Shown here: one piece after another, positions 1 through 8,100 of the stretch
Layout of the letters: the number at the start of each line of letters is the position of its first letter
Numbering within the stretch: the first letter of the stretch is position 1
Assembly (NCBI GenBank): GCA_052387235.1
Contig: JBQTJJ010000098.1
Coordinates: 1-12,494 of the forward strand
Direction: 5' to 3'
DNA from: JBQTJJ01 sp052387235
GTDB lineage: Bacteria; Actinomycetota; Acidimicrobiia; Acidimicrobiales; GCA-2861595
Length of the DNA: 12,494 nt
Translations under genes and position numbers: made by a program
The notes under the pieces: generated by a model
Told to the model about the DNA's origin: nothing
The model's input: the letters and a program-made list of their open reading frames with translations, nothing else
Databases searched by the model: none

Positions 1-8
1 ACGGTGCT

Positions 9-3002
9 TTGCGCCCGTCGTCGCCCCGTAAAACGGCGTTCATCACCGGCCGCGGGCCTCCCAAATCCACAATAATAGCCAACCTCACGGCACCCGGGGC
101 TGTACACTGCCGGGCCGGGGCGGGGCCCGGCCACGGCGCGGCGCGCGCCGGGCCGGGGTGGTGGGGCCGGCTCCGGCTGCCTGCCGGGCCGGGAAGGGCG
201 CTGCTCTGGCCGGCCGCCGGCGCCGCCGCCCTGGTCCTTGCCCACATTGCCTGGGCCGCCAACGAGGTCGGCGGCCGCGACGCCACCCACGCCGCCCTGC
301 GGGCCAGCCTGACCCTGGGCTCGGCCGTGACCGCCGTGGCCTGCCGAGGTGCGGCCCGGCGCACCACGGGCGGGGCGCAGCGGGGCTGGACGCTGTTCGC
401 GCTGGCCGCCGCGGCATGGGTCGCGTCCCAGGCCATGTCGGCGGCCCGCGAGCTGACCGGGGCGGCCAGGCTCGCGCTCCCGGCCCCCGCCGACGTCCCG
501 TCCAACATGGCCATCATCCTCTCCGTTCTGGCCCTGCTGGCGTTCCTGCAGACCGCCCTGTCGAGCACGGCCCGGTTGCGGACCCTGCTCGACGGCCTCC
601 TCATCGCCGCCTCGCTGCTGTTCGTGAGCTGGGCCATGTTCCTCGAGGACCTCTACCTCTCCCAGGGGGACGGGAGGGCGCGCGTCCTCGGCCTCGCCTA
701 TCCGATGGGCGACGTGGTCCTGGTCTCGCTCCTGCTGGTGGCGGCGGGCCGGGTGCGGCCCGGCGCCCGGCTGCCCTGGCGCCTCCTCGGTTCCGGCCTC
801 GCGCTGTTCGCGGTGGGCCACACCTCGTTCGCGTACCTGCAGCTGGCCAGCGTCGACACCGCCCCGTGGGCCCAGTCGGCCAGCTGGCTGGCCGGGTGCC
901 TCCTCGTGGGCCTGGCGGCCAAGGCGTCCGACCCGGGGTCCTCGCCGCTCACGTCCCAGGCCAGGGCCGGTGGGCGCCTGGGCATCTTCGCGCCCTACCT
1001 GCCGCTGGTGGCGGTGGCGGCGGTCGTGGTGGGGCGGCGCCTGGACCAGGGCGCCCCGGTGTTCCTGGCCGTGAACGGCGGCGTGATCCTCGCCCTCCTG
1101 CTGGCCCGCCAGCTGCTGGCCCAGCTCGAGAACCTGGAGCTGGCCCAGCAGCTCGAGGCCAAGGTCCGCCGGCGGACGGCCGAGCTGCGCCGCCAGGAGC
1201 GCCACTTCCGCTCCATCGCCCAGAACGCCTCCGAGGTGCTGACGGTGGTGGACGGAAACGGCGTCATCCGGTACCAGAGCGCGTCGGTCACCCGCGTGCT
1301 GGGCCTCATCCCCGACGAGCTGGTGGGCCGGCGCCTGGAGGACCTGCTGGCCGCCGAGGACGCGACCTCCACGCTGGCCGAGGTCCGGTCGGCTCCGCCG
1401 CCACCGGCCGTGCCCACCGTGGTCAACACCCGGCTGCGCCGGGCCGACGGGACGCTGTGCCAGGCCGAGATCACGGTGAGCAACCTGCTGGGCGACGAGG
1501 CCGTCCGCGGCTTCGTGCTGACCAGCCGCGACGTCGGCGAGCGGGCCGCCCTGGAGGAGCAGCTGCGCCGCCAGGCCCTGCACGACCCGCTCACCGGCCT
1601 CGGCAACCGGACCCTGTTCCGGGACCGGCTCGAGCACGCCATGGCCCGGGCCCAGCGCCGGCCCGAGCTGCTGGCCGTGCTCATGGTGGACCTGGACGGC
1701 TTCAAGCAGGTGAACGACAGCCTGGGCCACGATGCCGGCGACCGCCTGCTGGTGGAGGTGGCCCGGCGCCTGGTCGACTGCGTGCGGGCCGGGGACACGG
1801 TGGCCCGCATGGGCGGTGACGAGTTCGCCATCCTGCTGGAGCGGGCCGACGTGGAGGGGCCGGAAGTGGTGGCCCAGCGCATCGTGTACCGGCTGCGGGC
1901 CCCGGTGGAGATCGACGGCAAGTTCCTGGTGAGCCAGGGGAGCGTGGGCGTGGCCGTCGGGTCGTCGACGACGCTCACGGCCGAGGAGCTGCTGCGCAAC
2001 GCCGACCTGGCCATGTACGTGGCCAAGGGCAAGGGCAAGGGCGTCTACGAGATCTTCGAGCGGGAGATGCACGCCGCCGCCCTGGAACGGGTGGAGCTGG
2101 AGACCGACCTGCGAGACGCCCTCCGCCGGCGGGAGCTGACCCTGCACTTCCAGCCCGTGGTGGACCTGCCCAGCGGCCGCATCTCCGGGGCCGAGGCGCT
2201 GGCCCGCTGGGAGCACCCGACCCGGGGGAGCGTCCCGCCCGCCGAGTTCATCCCCCTGGCCGAGGAGAGCGGCCTGGTGGTGGACCTGGGCCGGTGGGTG
2301 CTGGGGGAGGCGTGCCGGCAGGCCCGCCGCTTCCAGCTCGCGTCGCCCGCCGAAGCCCCCTTCTCCATCGCCGTCAACGTGGCCGCCCGCCAGCTCACCA
2401 GCCCGTGGCTGGTGGACGAGGTGCGCAAGGCCCTGGCCGAGAGCCACCTGCCGGCGTCGTGCCTGGTGCTGGAGATCACCGAGGGCGCCCTGATGCGCGA
2501 CGCCGCATCCATCGTCCCCACGCTGGAGGCGCTGCGGGCCCTGGGGGTGGGGCTGGCCATCGACGACTTCGGCACCGGCTGGTCGTCGCTCAGCCGGCTG
2601 CGCTCCTTCCCCGTCGACAAGCTGAAGATCGACCAGTCGTTCGTGTCGGAGATCACGTCGAGCACCGACGACGCCCCGATCGTGGCCGCCATCGTGGCCA
2701 TGGCCCACAGTCTCCAGCTCACGACCGTGGCCGAGGGCGTGGAGACGTACGAGCAGCTGGTGTGCCTGGAGCGGCACGGGTGCGAGGAGGTGCAGGGCTA
2801 CCTGATCTCCAGGCCCGTCACGGCCGAGTCGCTGTTGGCCCTTCTCGCCGGCCCGGGCGTCGGCATCGGACTGGCCGACCCGGGAGCGGGCCCGGCCGAC
2901 CGCGGGTGGCAGGACCCCGGGGGCATGCTGGCCGGGGCCGCGCCCGGTGACGGGCACGTCGTGCGGAATGGCTGGGCGCCGGCTGTCCGCACTGCCCCCT
3001 GA
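9..3002 (+). CDS. membrane-anchored PAS-GGDEF-EAL protein (c-di-GMP synthase/phosphodiesterase)
   Basis: Makes and/or degrades cyclic di-GMP at the cytoplasmic membrane. About ten hydrophobic segments (residues 65-367) lead into a charged coiled coil (368-400), a PAS domain (about 398-515), a GGDEF domain (about 522-690) and an EAL domain (about 710-945), followed by about 50 disordered residues. The cyclase motif GGDEF is intact (602-606), with the inhibitory I-site RAGD (593-596) five residues before it. EAL (729-731), DDFGTGW (852-858) and EGVET (909-913) are also intact, so both activities are plausible on paper. In many GGDEF-EAL proteins one domain is only regulatory, and the sequence cannot settle that here. 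The start is uncertain: TTG at 9 is the only ATG/GTG/TTG in frame before the first helix, and the frame stays open to the left edge. The next candidates are GTG at 327 and ATG at 435, which would remove one or more helices. No good ribosome site precedes TTG 9. The stop and the domains are secure. Confidence 0.9.
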   Translation: MRPSSPRKTAFITGRGPPKSTIIANLTAPGAVHCRAGAGPGHGAARAGPGWWGRLRLPAGPGRALLWPAAGAAALVLAHIAWAANEVGGRDATHAALRASLTLGSAVTAVACRGAARRTTGGAQRGWTLFALAAAAWVASQAMSAARELTGAARLALPAPADVPSNMAIILSVLALLAFLQTALSSTARLRTLLDGLLIAASLLFVSWAMFLEDLYLSQGDGRARVLGLAYPMGDVVLVSLLLVAAGRVRPGARLPWRLLGSGLALFAVGHTSFAYLQLASVDTAPWAQSASWLAGCLLVGLAAKASDPGSSPLTSQARAGGRLGIFAPYLPLVAVAAVVVGRRLDQGAPVFLAVNGGVILALLLARQLLAQLENLELAQQLEAKVRRRTAELRRQERHFRSIAQNASEVLTVVDGNGVIRYQSASVTRVLGLIPDELVGRRLEDLLAAEDATSTLAEVRSAPPPPAVPTVVNTRLRRADGTLCQAEITVSNLLGDEAVRGFVLTSRDVGERAALEEQLRRQALHDPLTGLGNRTLFRDRLEHAMARAQRRPELLAVLMVDLDGFKQVNDSLGHDAGDRLLVEVARRLVDCVRAGDTVARMGGDEFAILLERADVEGPEVVAQRIVYRLRAPVEIDGKFLVSQGSVGVAVGSSTTLTAEELLRNADLAMYVAKGKGKGVYEIFEREMHAAALERVELETDLRDALRRRELTLHFQPVVDLPSGRISGAEALARWEHPTRGSVPPAEFIPLAEESGLVVDLGRWVLGEACRQARRFQLASPAEAPFSIAVNVAARQLTSPWLVDEVRKALAESHLPASCLVLEITEGALMRDAASIVPTLEALRALGVGLAIDDFGTGWSSLSRLRSFPVDKLKIDQSFVSEITSSTDDAPIVAAIVAMAHSLQLTTVAEGVETYEQLVCLERHGCEEVQGYLISRPVTAESLLALLAGPGVGIGLADPGAGPADRGWQDPGGMLAGAAPGDGHVVRNGWAPAVRTAP
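103..108 (+). promoter_or_regulatory. possible -10 box (TACACT) inside the unsettled 5' end of the GGDEF-EAL gene
   Basis: TACACT lies at the end of the least GC-rich stretch of the window (about 30-110, including AATAATAG at 71-78). That composition looks intergenic rather than coding, so transcription could begin near 115 and the protein could start later than TTG 9. I see no convincing -35 box, and no standard in-frame start codon lies close downstream. The call is therefore weak. Confidence 0.2.
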
Positions 3003-3032
3003 TCCGGCCGACCCGGAACGGGGAGGGGGGGT

Positions 3033-3049
3033 GGCCCCCCGCGAGCGGG
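3033..3049 (+). terminator. GC-only hairpin after the GGDEF-EAL gene
   Basis: CCCCCC at 3035-3040 pairs with the G-run starting at 3047. The inner pair G3041-C3046 closes a CGAG tetraloop, giving a perfect 7-bp stem. It begins about 30 bases after the stop at 3002 and lies before the next gene. There is no T-tract, so it is not a classical intrinsic terminator. High-GC actinobacteria often use such hairpins or Rho, and termination here is inferred. Flanking G-runs (3020-3032 and 3047-3055) could compete for pairing. Confidence 0.4.
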
Positions 3050-3091
3050 GGGGGGCACGCCGGGTGGCGCTCGGGTCGAAGTCCGCCCACG

Positions 3092-5452
3092 ATGGGAGCA
3101 GTGATCGCGGAGCGCTGGTGGATGGCAAGGGCCGTTGCCAGGCGGCGGTGGCGCGGCCTGGTGGCGGTCGCGCTCCTCGCCGCCGCCACGGTGGCCGTGG
3201 GAGGAGGCGGCATCGCCGCCGCCCGGGCCACGATCACCGCCCATCCCCGCCTGCTCGACCGCCTGGCGTCGGCGGACGCCTCGCTGGGCGTCGGCAACCC
3301 GGACGAGCCCCAGTTCGGCTACGTCGACCCGGCCCGCATCGCCGCGCTCGACGGGGTGGCGGGCGTCGGCGTGGCCCGGGCCGTTCTCGGGGGTGCGGTC
3401 GACGCCGACGGCTACCCGGTGGAGCCCGAGAACCCGACCGGGCTGATGATCCCCCTGGACGACCGGGCCTATAGGGACATCGGCGAGGTGCCCCTGCGGG
3501 CCGGCCGCCTGCCGCGCGCCGACGAGGCGGACAGCGTCGCCATCAGCGTCGGCGCGCGCGACCGCCTCGGGGCCGGCATCGGCGGCGAGATCACCTACGC
3601 CGTGCTGACCATGGAGCAGGCGCATGCCATCGGCGCGGGCGGCGAGGTGCGGGCGCCCGAGGTCACCCGGTTGCACGTGGTCGGGGAGTTCGGCCCCACC
3701 GAGTTGGCCGGGGAGGGGACCGACCCGCTCGGCCAGCGGCTGCTGATCGGCTCGCCGGCCCTGCTCGACGCCCACCCCGGCGCCGGCGCCTTTCTCTGGG
3801 TCTTCCTGCAGCTGCGGGACGGTGAAGCGGGAGTTCCGGCTCTGCAGCAGCAGCTGGCGGCGCTGGGAGGTGGGGGAGCCGGGGCGCGGGCCGACACCGA
3901 GCGTGGCATCCGCCGCGCCGTCGGCCCGGAGGCGGTCGCCGTCCTCCTGTTCGGTCTCGCCGTCCTGGTCGCCGGCTCGCTGATGACCCTCCAGGCCATC
4001 GGTCGCCAGTCCATCGCCCTCGCCGCCGACGGCCCGGTGCTGGCCGCTCTCGGCCTCCCCCGCCGGGGTCGGGCCGGGCTGATCGGCCTTCCCGTGGCCC
4101 TCGCCGTCGTCGCCGGGGCCCTGATCGGCGTGGCCGGCGGCTACCTGGCGTCGCCCCTGGCGCCGATCGGCCTGGCCCGGGCCTTCGAGCCCGACCCGGC
4201 CCTTCGCCTCGACGCCGCGCTCCTGGCCGGCGCCGGCGCCGTCGTGGTCCTGCTCTGGGGGGCGACGGCGGTCCAGGCCTGGCGCTACGCACGCCTGGCG
4301 ACGGGCGTGGACCCGGCCCGGGTCTCGCGGCCGGCCGGTCCACTCGAGGTGCGCCTGGCCCGGGGCCTGGCCATGGCGACCACCGAGACGCGCCGGTTGA
4401 CCACGGCCGCCGTGGCCAGCGCCGTCATGACCGTGGTCACCCTGGTCGCGGTGGTGACCTTCAGCGCCAGCCTGCGCCGGCTGGTCGACACGCCACGGTT
4501 CTACGGCCAGGACTTCGACGTGTCGGTCTGGGACGGCTACGGCGTGGTGGACGACGACGTCATCACGGCCGCCCTGCGCGCCACGCCGGCCGTGGCCGAG
4601 ATCGGCCGGCAGCTGTCGGCGCGCGGCGAGGTGGGAGGGCGGGAGGCCGGACTGGCCGCCAGCGACCCGTCGGTCGTGGGTCCGGTGGTGACCGGAGGGC
4701 GGCTGCCGGCCGGGCCCGGCGAGGTGCTGCTCGGCCGGCGCCTGGCCCGGAGCCTCGACCTGACGGCGGGTGACTCGGTGCGGGTGGCGAGCGGGGAGCG
4801 GAGCCGGAACTACGACGTGGTCGGCACCGGGGTGCTGCCCGACGGCGGCGCCGACGCCGCGCTCCTCACCGCTGAGGGCCTCCGCCGGGTGGCGCCCGAT
4901 GCCGAGGTCGGCTTCCAGTACGCCCGGCTCGAGCCAGGCGCCGACGCCGGCCAGGCCCGGAGCGAGGTCCTCGACGCACTGGGCCTGTGCTCGATCGACT
5001 GCGATGTGCGGGCGCCGTCGCCACCCGCCGACGTGCAGCACCTCGACCGGGTCGGCAACCTGCCCGCCCTCCTGGCCGCCGTGCTCGCCGTCCTGGGCGT
5101 CGCCGGCACCACCCACGCCGTGGTCCTCGTCACCCGGTCGGGCCGGCGCTCGCTGGCCCTGCTGAGGGCGGTGGGCGGGACCTCCGGCCTGCTCCTGCGG
5201 ACGGTGCTCGCCCAGGTGCTGCTGATCGGCGTGACCGCCATCGTCGTCGGACTGCCCCTCGGGTGGGTCGCGGGCCGGATCCTGTGGGCCCGCTTCGCCG
5301 ACGCCCTGGGCGTGGTGCCGGGGGCGGCGGTGCCGGCCGCGGCGACGGCCGGCCTGGTGACCGTGCTGCTGGTGGCCGCCCTCGCCCTGGCCCTCGGGCC
5401 GGCATGGCGGGAGGCCCGGGTGGCGGCGGGCCCCAACCTGCGGGCCGACTGA
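3092..5452 (+). CDS. FtsX/MacB-type ABC transporter permease
   Basis: Membrane subunit of an ABC system of the FtsX/MacB/LolC-E class. Such proteins move lipids or peptides, or transmit force to envelope enzymes, when paired with a cytoplasmic ATPase. Eight hydrophobic segments are visible at about residues 21-41, 280-300, 329-352, 373-395, 438-460, 656-680, 704-731 and 743-770. Large soluble domains at 45-275 and 465-650 should lie outside the cell, so this is the duplicated form with two FtsX modules. The second module has a typical cytoplasmic coupling segment (LALLRAVGGT, about 689-698). A Cys-x3-Cys pair sits near residue 632 in the second outer domain. ATG 3092 has no visible ribosome site. 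ATG 3122 (residue 11) has GGAG nine bases upstream and may be the true start. GTG 3101 is a third option. No ATPase gene is adjacent, so the substrate and partner are unknown. Confidence 0.85.
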   Translation: MGAVIAERWWMARAVARRRWRGLVAVALLAAATVAVGGGGIAAARATITAHPRLLDRLASADASLGVGNPDEPQFGYVDPARIAALDGVAGVGVARAVLGGAVDADGYPVEPENPTGLMIPLDDRAYRDIGEVPLRAGRLPRADEADSVAISVGARDRLGAGIGGEITYAVLTMEQAHAIGAGGEVRAPEVTRLHVVGEFGPTELAGEGTDPLGQRLLIGSPALLDAHPGAGAFLWVFLQLRDGEAGVPALQQQLAALGGGGAGARADTERGIRRAVGPEAVAVLLFGLAVLVAGSLMTLQAIGRQSIALAADGPVLAALGLPRRGRAGLIGLPVALAVVAGALIGVAGGYLASPLAPIGLARAFEPDPALRLDAALLAGAGAVVVLLWGATAVQAWRYARLATGVDPARVSRPAGPLEVRLARGLAMATTETRRLTTAAVASAVMTVVTLVAVVTFSASLRRLVDTPRFYGQDFDVSVWDGYGVVDDDVITAALRATPAVAEIGRQLSARGEVGGREAGLAASDPSVVGPVVTGGRLPAGPGEVLLGRRLARSLDLTAGDSVRVASGERSRNYDVVGTGVLPDGGADAALLTAEGLRRVAPDAEVGFQYARLEPGADAGQARSEVLDALGLCSIDCDVRAPSPPADVQHLDRVGNLPALLAAVLAVLGVAGTTHAVVLVTRSGRRSLALLRAVGGTSGLLLRTVLAQVLLIGVTAIVVGLPLGWVAGRILWARFADALGVVPGAAVPAAATAGLVTVLLVAALALALGPAWREARVAAGPNLRAD

Positions 5453-5494
5453 GCGGCCCTCCCGCGCTCCCGGGAGCCGGTCGCGGGGCTGCTG

Positions 5495-5500
5495 TAGCCT
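5495..5500 (+). promoter_or_regulatory. -10 box (TAGCCT) for a probably leaderless dapA transcript
   Basis: TAGCCT ends five bases before the dapA ATG at 5506, so transcription would begin at or next to the start codon. No Shine-Dalgarno sequence lies between the box and the ATG. Actinobacterial -10 elements follow TANNNT, and leaderless mRNAs are common in the phylum. No -35 consensus is evident. The 53-base gap after the permease stop holds nothing else recognisable. Confidence 0.45.
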
Positions 5501-5505
5501 GCGGC

Positions 5506-6426
5506 ATGGTCGCTCCCGCGTCGGCAGGCCGCTTCGGCGCGGTGCTCACGGCCATGGTGACGCCGTTCGACGGCGCCGGCCGCCTCGACCCCGACGCCGT
5601 GGCCGTGCTGGCCCGGTGGCTGGCCGCGAACGGCAGCGACGGCCTGGTCGTGGCCGGCACCACGGGCGAGTCGCCCGTGCTGAGCGACGCCGAGAAGCGC
5701 GACCTGTGGCGGGCCGCGGTGGAGGCGGTGACCATCCCCGTCCTGGCCGGCGCCGGCACCAACGACACCGCCCACTCGGTGGAGCTGGTCCGCACCGCCG
5801 AGGAGGCGGGGGCGGCCGGGGTCCTGGCCGTCACCCCGTACTACAACCGCCCCTCCCAGGCCGGGATCGAGGCCCATTTCCGGGCCATGGCTTCCGCCAC
5901 GTCGCTGCCGGTGCTGCTCTACGACATCCCGGTGCGCAGCGGGCGGAGGATCGCCCACGACACCATGCTGCGCCTGGCCCGGGAGGTCCCCAACATCGTG
6001 GGCGTGAAGGACGCGGCCGGCGACCTGGCCGGCTCGGCCCGCCTGGTGGCCGAGGCACCGTCGTCGTTCGAGCTCTACAGCGGCGAGGACGGCGTCACCC
6101 TGCCCCTGCTGTCCATCGGCGCGGTGGGCACGGTGGGCGTCGCCACCCACTGGACCGGGCGGCTGCACGGCCAGATGCTGGCCGCCTTCGCCAAGGGCGA
6201 CGTGGACGAGGCCCGCCGCATCAACGCCTCCCTGCTGGAGTCGTTCGCCTTCGAGACCGGCGACGCCGCTCCAAACCCCGTCCCGGCCAAGGCCATGATG
6301 CGGGTCCTCGGCCTGCCGGTGGGGCAGTGCCGGCTGCCCATGGGCCCGGCACCGGAGGGCCTGGAGGACCGGGCCCGCCAGGTGCTGGCCAATCTCGGCG
6401 AGGCGGCGCCGGTGGCACATGCCTGA
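5506..6426 (+). CDS. dapA: 4-hydroxy-tetrahydrodipicolinate synthase
   Basis: Condenses pyruvate with aspartate semialdehyde, the first committed step to meso-diaminopimelate and lysine. It is a cytoplasmic (beta/alpha)8 barrel and usually a tetramer. Length is 306 residues, close to the family norm of about 290-300. Family motifs are present in order: AGTTGESP with Thr52-Thr53 of the proton relay, TPYYNRPSQ with Tyr112-Tyr113, LYDIPVRSG with the catalytic Tyr139 and substrate-binding Arg144, and GVKDA with the Schiff-base Lys168. All catalytic residues are intact. The ATG at 5506 is chosen because TAGCCT lies just upstream and homologues begin at about this point. The frame is open far upstream, but that part is antisense-like low-complexity sequence inside the permease gene. 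The 3' end overlaps the RNase J gene by 8 bases (ATGCCTGA), so the two are probably cotranscribed and translationally coupled. Confidence 0.96.
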   Translation: MVAPASAGRFGAVLTAMVTPFDGAGRLDPDAVAVLARWLAANGSDGLVVAGTTGESPVLSDAEKRDLWRAAVEAVTIPVLAGAGTNDTAHSVELVRTAEEAGAAGVLAVTPYYNRPSQAGIEAHFRAMASATSLPVLLYDIPVRSGRRIAHDTMLRLAREVPNIVGVKDAAGDLAGSARLVAEAPSSFELYSGEDGVTLPLLSIGAVGTVGVATHWTGRLHGQMLAAFAKGDVDEARRINASLLESFAFETGDAAPNPVPAKAMMRVLGLPVGQCRLPMGPAPEGLEDRARQVLANLGEAAPVAHA

Positions 6427-8083
6427 GCCGGTACGCATCACCTTCCTCGGCGGCCTGGGCGAGATCGGCCGCAACTGCGCGGCGGTGGAGCTGGGGGGGC
6501 GCATCATGCTCCTCGACTGCGGGCTGATGTTCCCCGACCTCGAGATGCCCGGGGTCGACCTCGTCCTGCCCGACTTCACCTGGCTGCGGGAGCACGCCGA
6601 CCGGGTGGAGGGCTGCATCGTCACCCACGGCCACGAGGACCACGCCGGCGGCCTGTCGTTCCTGCTCCGGGAGCTGTCGTTCCCGATCTACGGCTCCGCC
6701 CTCACGCTCGGCCTGGCCCGGAACCGGCTGGAGGAGGCGGGCGTCCTCGACCGCACCGAGCTGGTCACCGTCCAGGACGGCGAGCGCCGCACGATCGGCC
6801 CGTTCGACGTGGAGTTCATCCCCGTCACCCATTCCGTGCCCCACGGCTTCGCCACCGCCTTCCACACGCCCCAGGGCGTGGTCCTCCACTCGGGCGACTT
6901 CAAGCTCGACCTCACGCCCGTCGACGGCCGCCTCACCGACCTGGCCCGCATCGGCGCCATCGCCGCCACCGAGGGCATCCGCCTCCTGCTGTCGGACTCC
7001 ACCAACGCCGAGGAGCCGGGCTACACGTCGAGCGAGTCGTCGGTGGGCGAGGTGCTGCGCGACCTGTTCCGCGACAACGCCGACAAGCGGGTCGTCGTCA
7101 CCTGCTTCGCCAGCCACATCCACCGGGTGCAGCAGGTGGCGGAGGTGGCGATCGCCAGCGGGCGCACCATCGCCACCCTGGGCCGGTCCATGGCCAAGAA
7201 CGTGGCCCTGGCCCGCGACATGGGGCTGCTGCGCATCCCCGACGACAAGCTGATCGACATCGACAGGATCGGCGACCTCGACCCCCGCCGGGTGTGCGTG
7301 ATCTCCACCGGCTCCCAGGGCGAGCCCATGTCGGCCCTGGCCCTGATGGCGGCCGGGGAGAGCAAGCGCCTGAAGGTGGGCGAGGGCGACCTGGTCATCC
7401 TCAGCAGCCACGCCATCCCCGGCAACGAGATGAACGTGGGCAAGGTCATCGACGGCCTGCACCGCCGGGGTGCCGAGGTCGTGCACTCGGGCATCGCCGA
7501 CGTCCACGTGAGCGGCCACGCGATGCAGGGCGAGCTGTGCACCCTGCTGGCGGTGGCCCGGCCCGAGCACTTCATCCCGGTGCACGGCGAGTACCGCCAC
7601 CTCACCCACCACACCCGCCTGGCCATCAAGATGGGCGTCCACCCCGACAAGGTCCTGCTGGCCGAGGACGGCGACGTTGTGGAGCTGAGCGACAAGGGCC
7701 TCGACTTCGCGGGCGAGGTGCCGGCCGGCTACCTGTACGTGGACGGCATCGTGGGCGACGTGGGCCACGGCGTGCTGCGCGACCGCCGCGTGCTGTCCGA
7801 GGAGGGCGTGGTCCTGGTCGTGGTCACGGTGGACGCCCGCTCGGGCGAGGTCCTCACCGGCCCCGAGATCATCACCCGGGGCTGGGTGTTCGAGCGGGAG
7901 GCCGACGGCCTGCTGGACGAGGCCCGCAAGGTGGTGCTGGCCCGGCTGGAGTCGGCGGCGGTGGAGGAGGAGGGGACCGACTTCGAGTCCATGAAGCGCC
8001 ACATCCGCTCCGCCCTGGCCAAGTTCGTCAACGAGCGCACCCGGCGCCGGCCCATGATCGTCCCGGTGGTGATGGAGGTCTGA
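6419..8083 (+). CDS. rnj: ribonuclease J (metallo-beta-lactamase/beta-CASP RNase)
   Basis: Exo/endoribonuclease acting in mRNA decay and rRNA maturation, in the cytoplasm. At 554 residues it has the usual size. Zinc ligands are visible: HGHEDH at 70-75 (His70, His72, Asp74, His75), His138 in THSVPHG, Asp160 in HSGDFK, and His389 in PVHGEYRHL. Their spacing closely matches the ligands known from Bacillus RNase J1. The beta-CASP segment follows, with CFASHIHR, STGSQGEP, SSHAIPGNE and VSGHAMQGE, and a short C-terminal domain completes the protein. The start ATG overlaps the dapA stop. The best ribosome-site candidate (GAGG, 6400-6403) is 15 bases away, so initiation probably relies on ribosomes finishing dapA. 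The dapA-RNase J pairing is widespread in actinobacteria, for example Rv2753c-Rv2752c in Mycobacterium tuberculosis. Confidence 0.97.
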   Translation: MPEPVRITFLGGLGEIGRNCAAVELGGRIMLLDCGLMFPDLEMPGVDLVLPDFTWLREHADRVEGCIVTHGHEDHAGGLSFLLRELSFPIYGSALTLGLARNRLEEAGVLDRTELVTVQDGERRTIGPFDVEFIPVTHSVPHGFATAFHTPQGVVLHSGDFKLDLTPVDGRLTDLARIGAIAATEGIRLLLSDSTNAEEPGYTSSESSVGEVLRDLFRDNADKRVVVTCFASHIHRVQQVAEVAIASGRTIATLGRSMAKNVALARDMGLLRIPDDKLIDIDRIGDLDPRRVCVISTGSQGEPMSALALMAAGESKRLKVGEGDLVILSSHAIPGNEMNVGKVIDGLHRRGAEVVHSGIADVHVSGHAMQGELCTLLAVARPEHFIPVHGEYRHLTHHTRLAIKMGVHPDKVLLAEDGDVVELSDKGLDFAGEVPAGYLYVDGIVGDVGHGVLRDRRVLSEEGVVLVVVTVDARSGEVLTGPEIITRGWVFEREADGLLDEARKVVLARLESAAVEEEGTDFESMKRHIRSALAKFVNERTRRRPMIVPVVMEV

Positions 8084-8100
8084 TCGAGCCGGCGCGCCGG

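Noticed and set aside
158..1819. 553-codon frame on the plus strand starting at GTG 158
   Set aside because: It overlaps the GGDEF-EAL gene in another frame. The product is Arg/Pro/Gly-rich with no membrane helices or motifs.
2798..5116. 772-codon open frame on the minus strand
   Set aside because: It lies opposite the permease gene and the 3' end of the c-di-GMP gene. Its product is His/Gly/Arg/Gln-rich with no domain. Long antisense frames are expected at this GC content.
4987..5505. Upstream extension of the dapA frame
   Set aside because: The extra 173 residues are low-complexity sequence inside the permease gene. DapA homologues begin near the ATG at 5506.
4810..8002. Two long minus-strand frames (4810-6624 and 6221-8002)
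   Set aside because: They are antisense to dapA and RNase J, have skewed composition and no recognisable motif.
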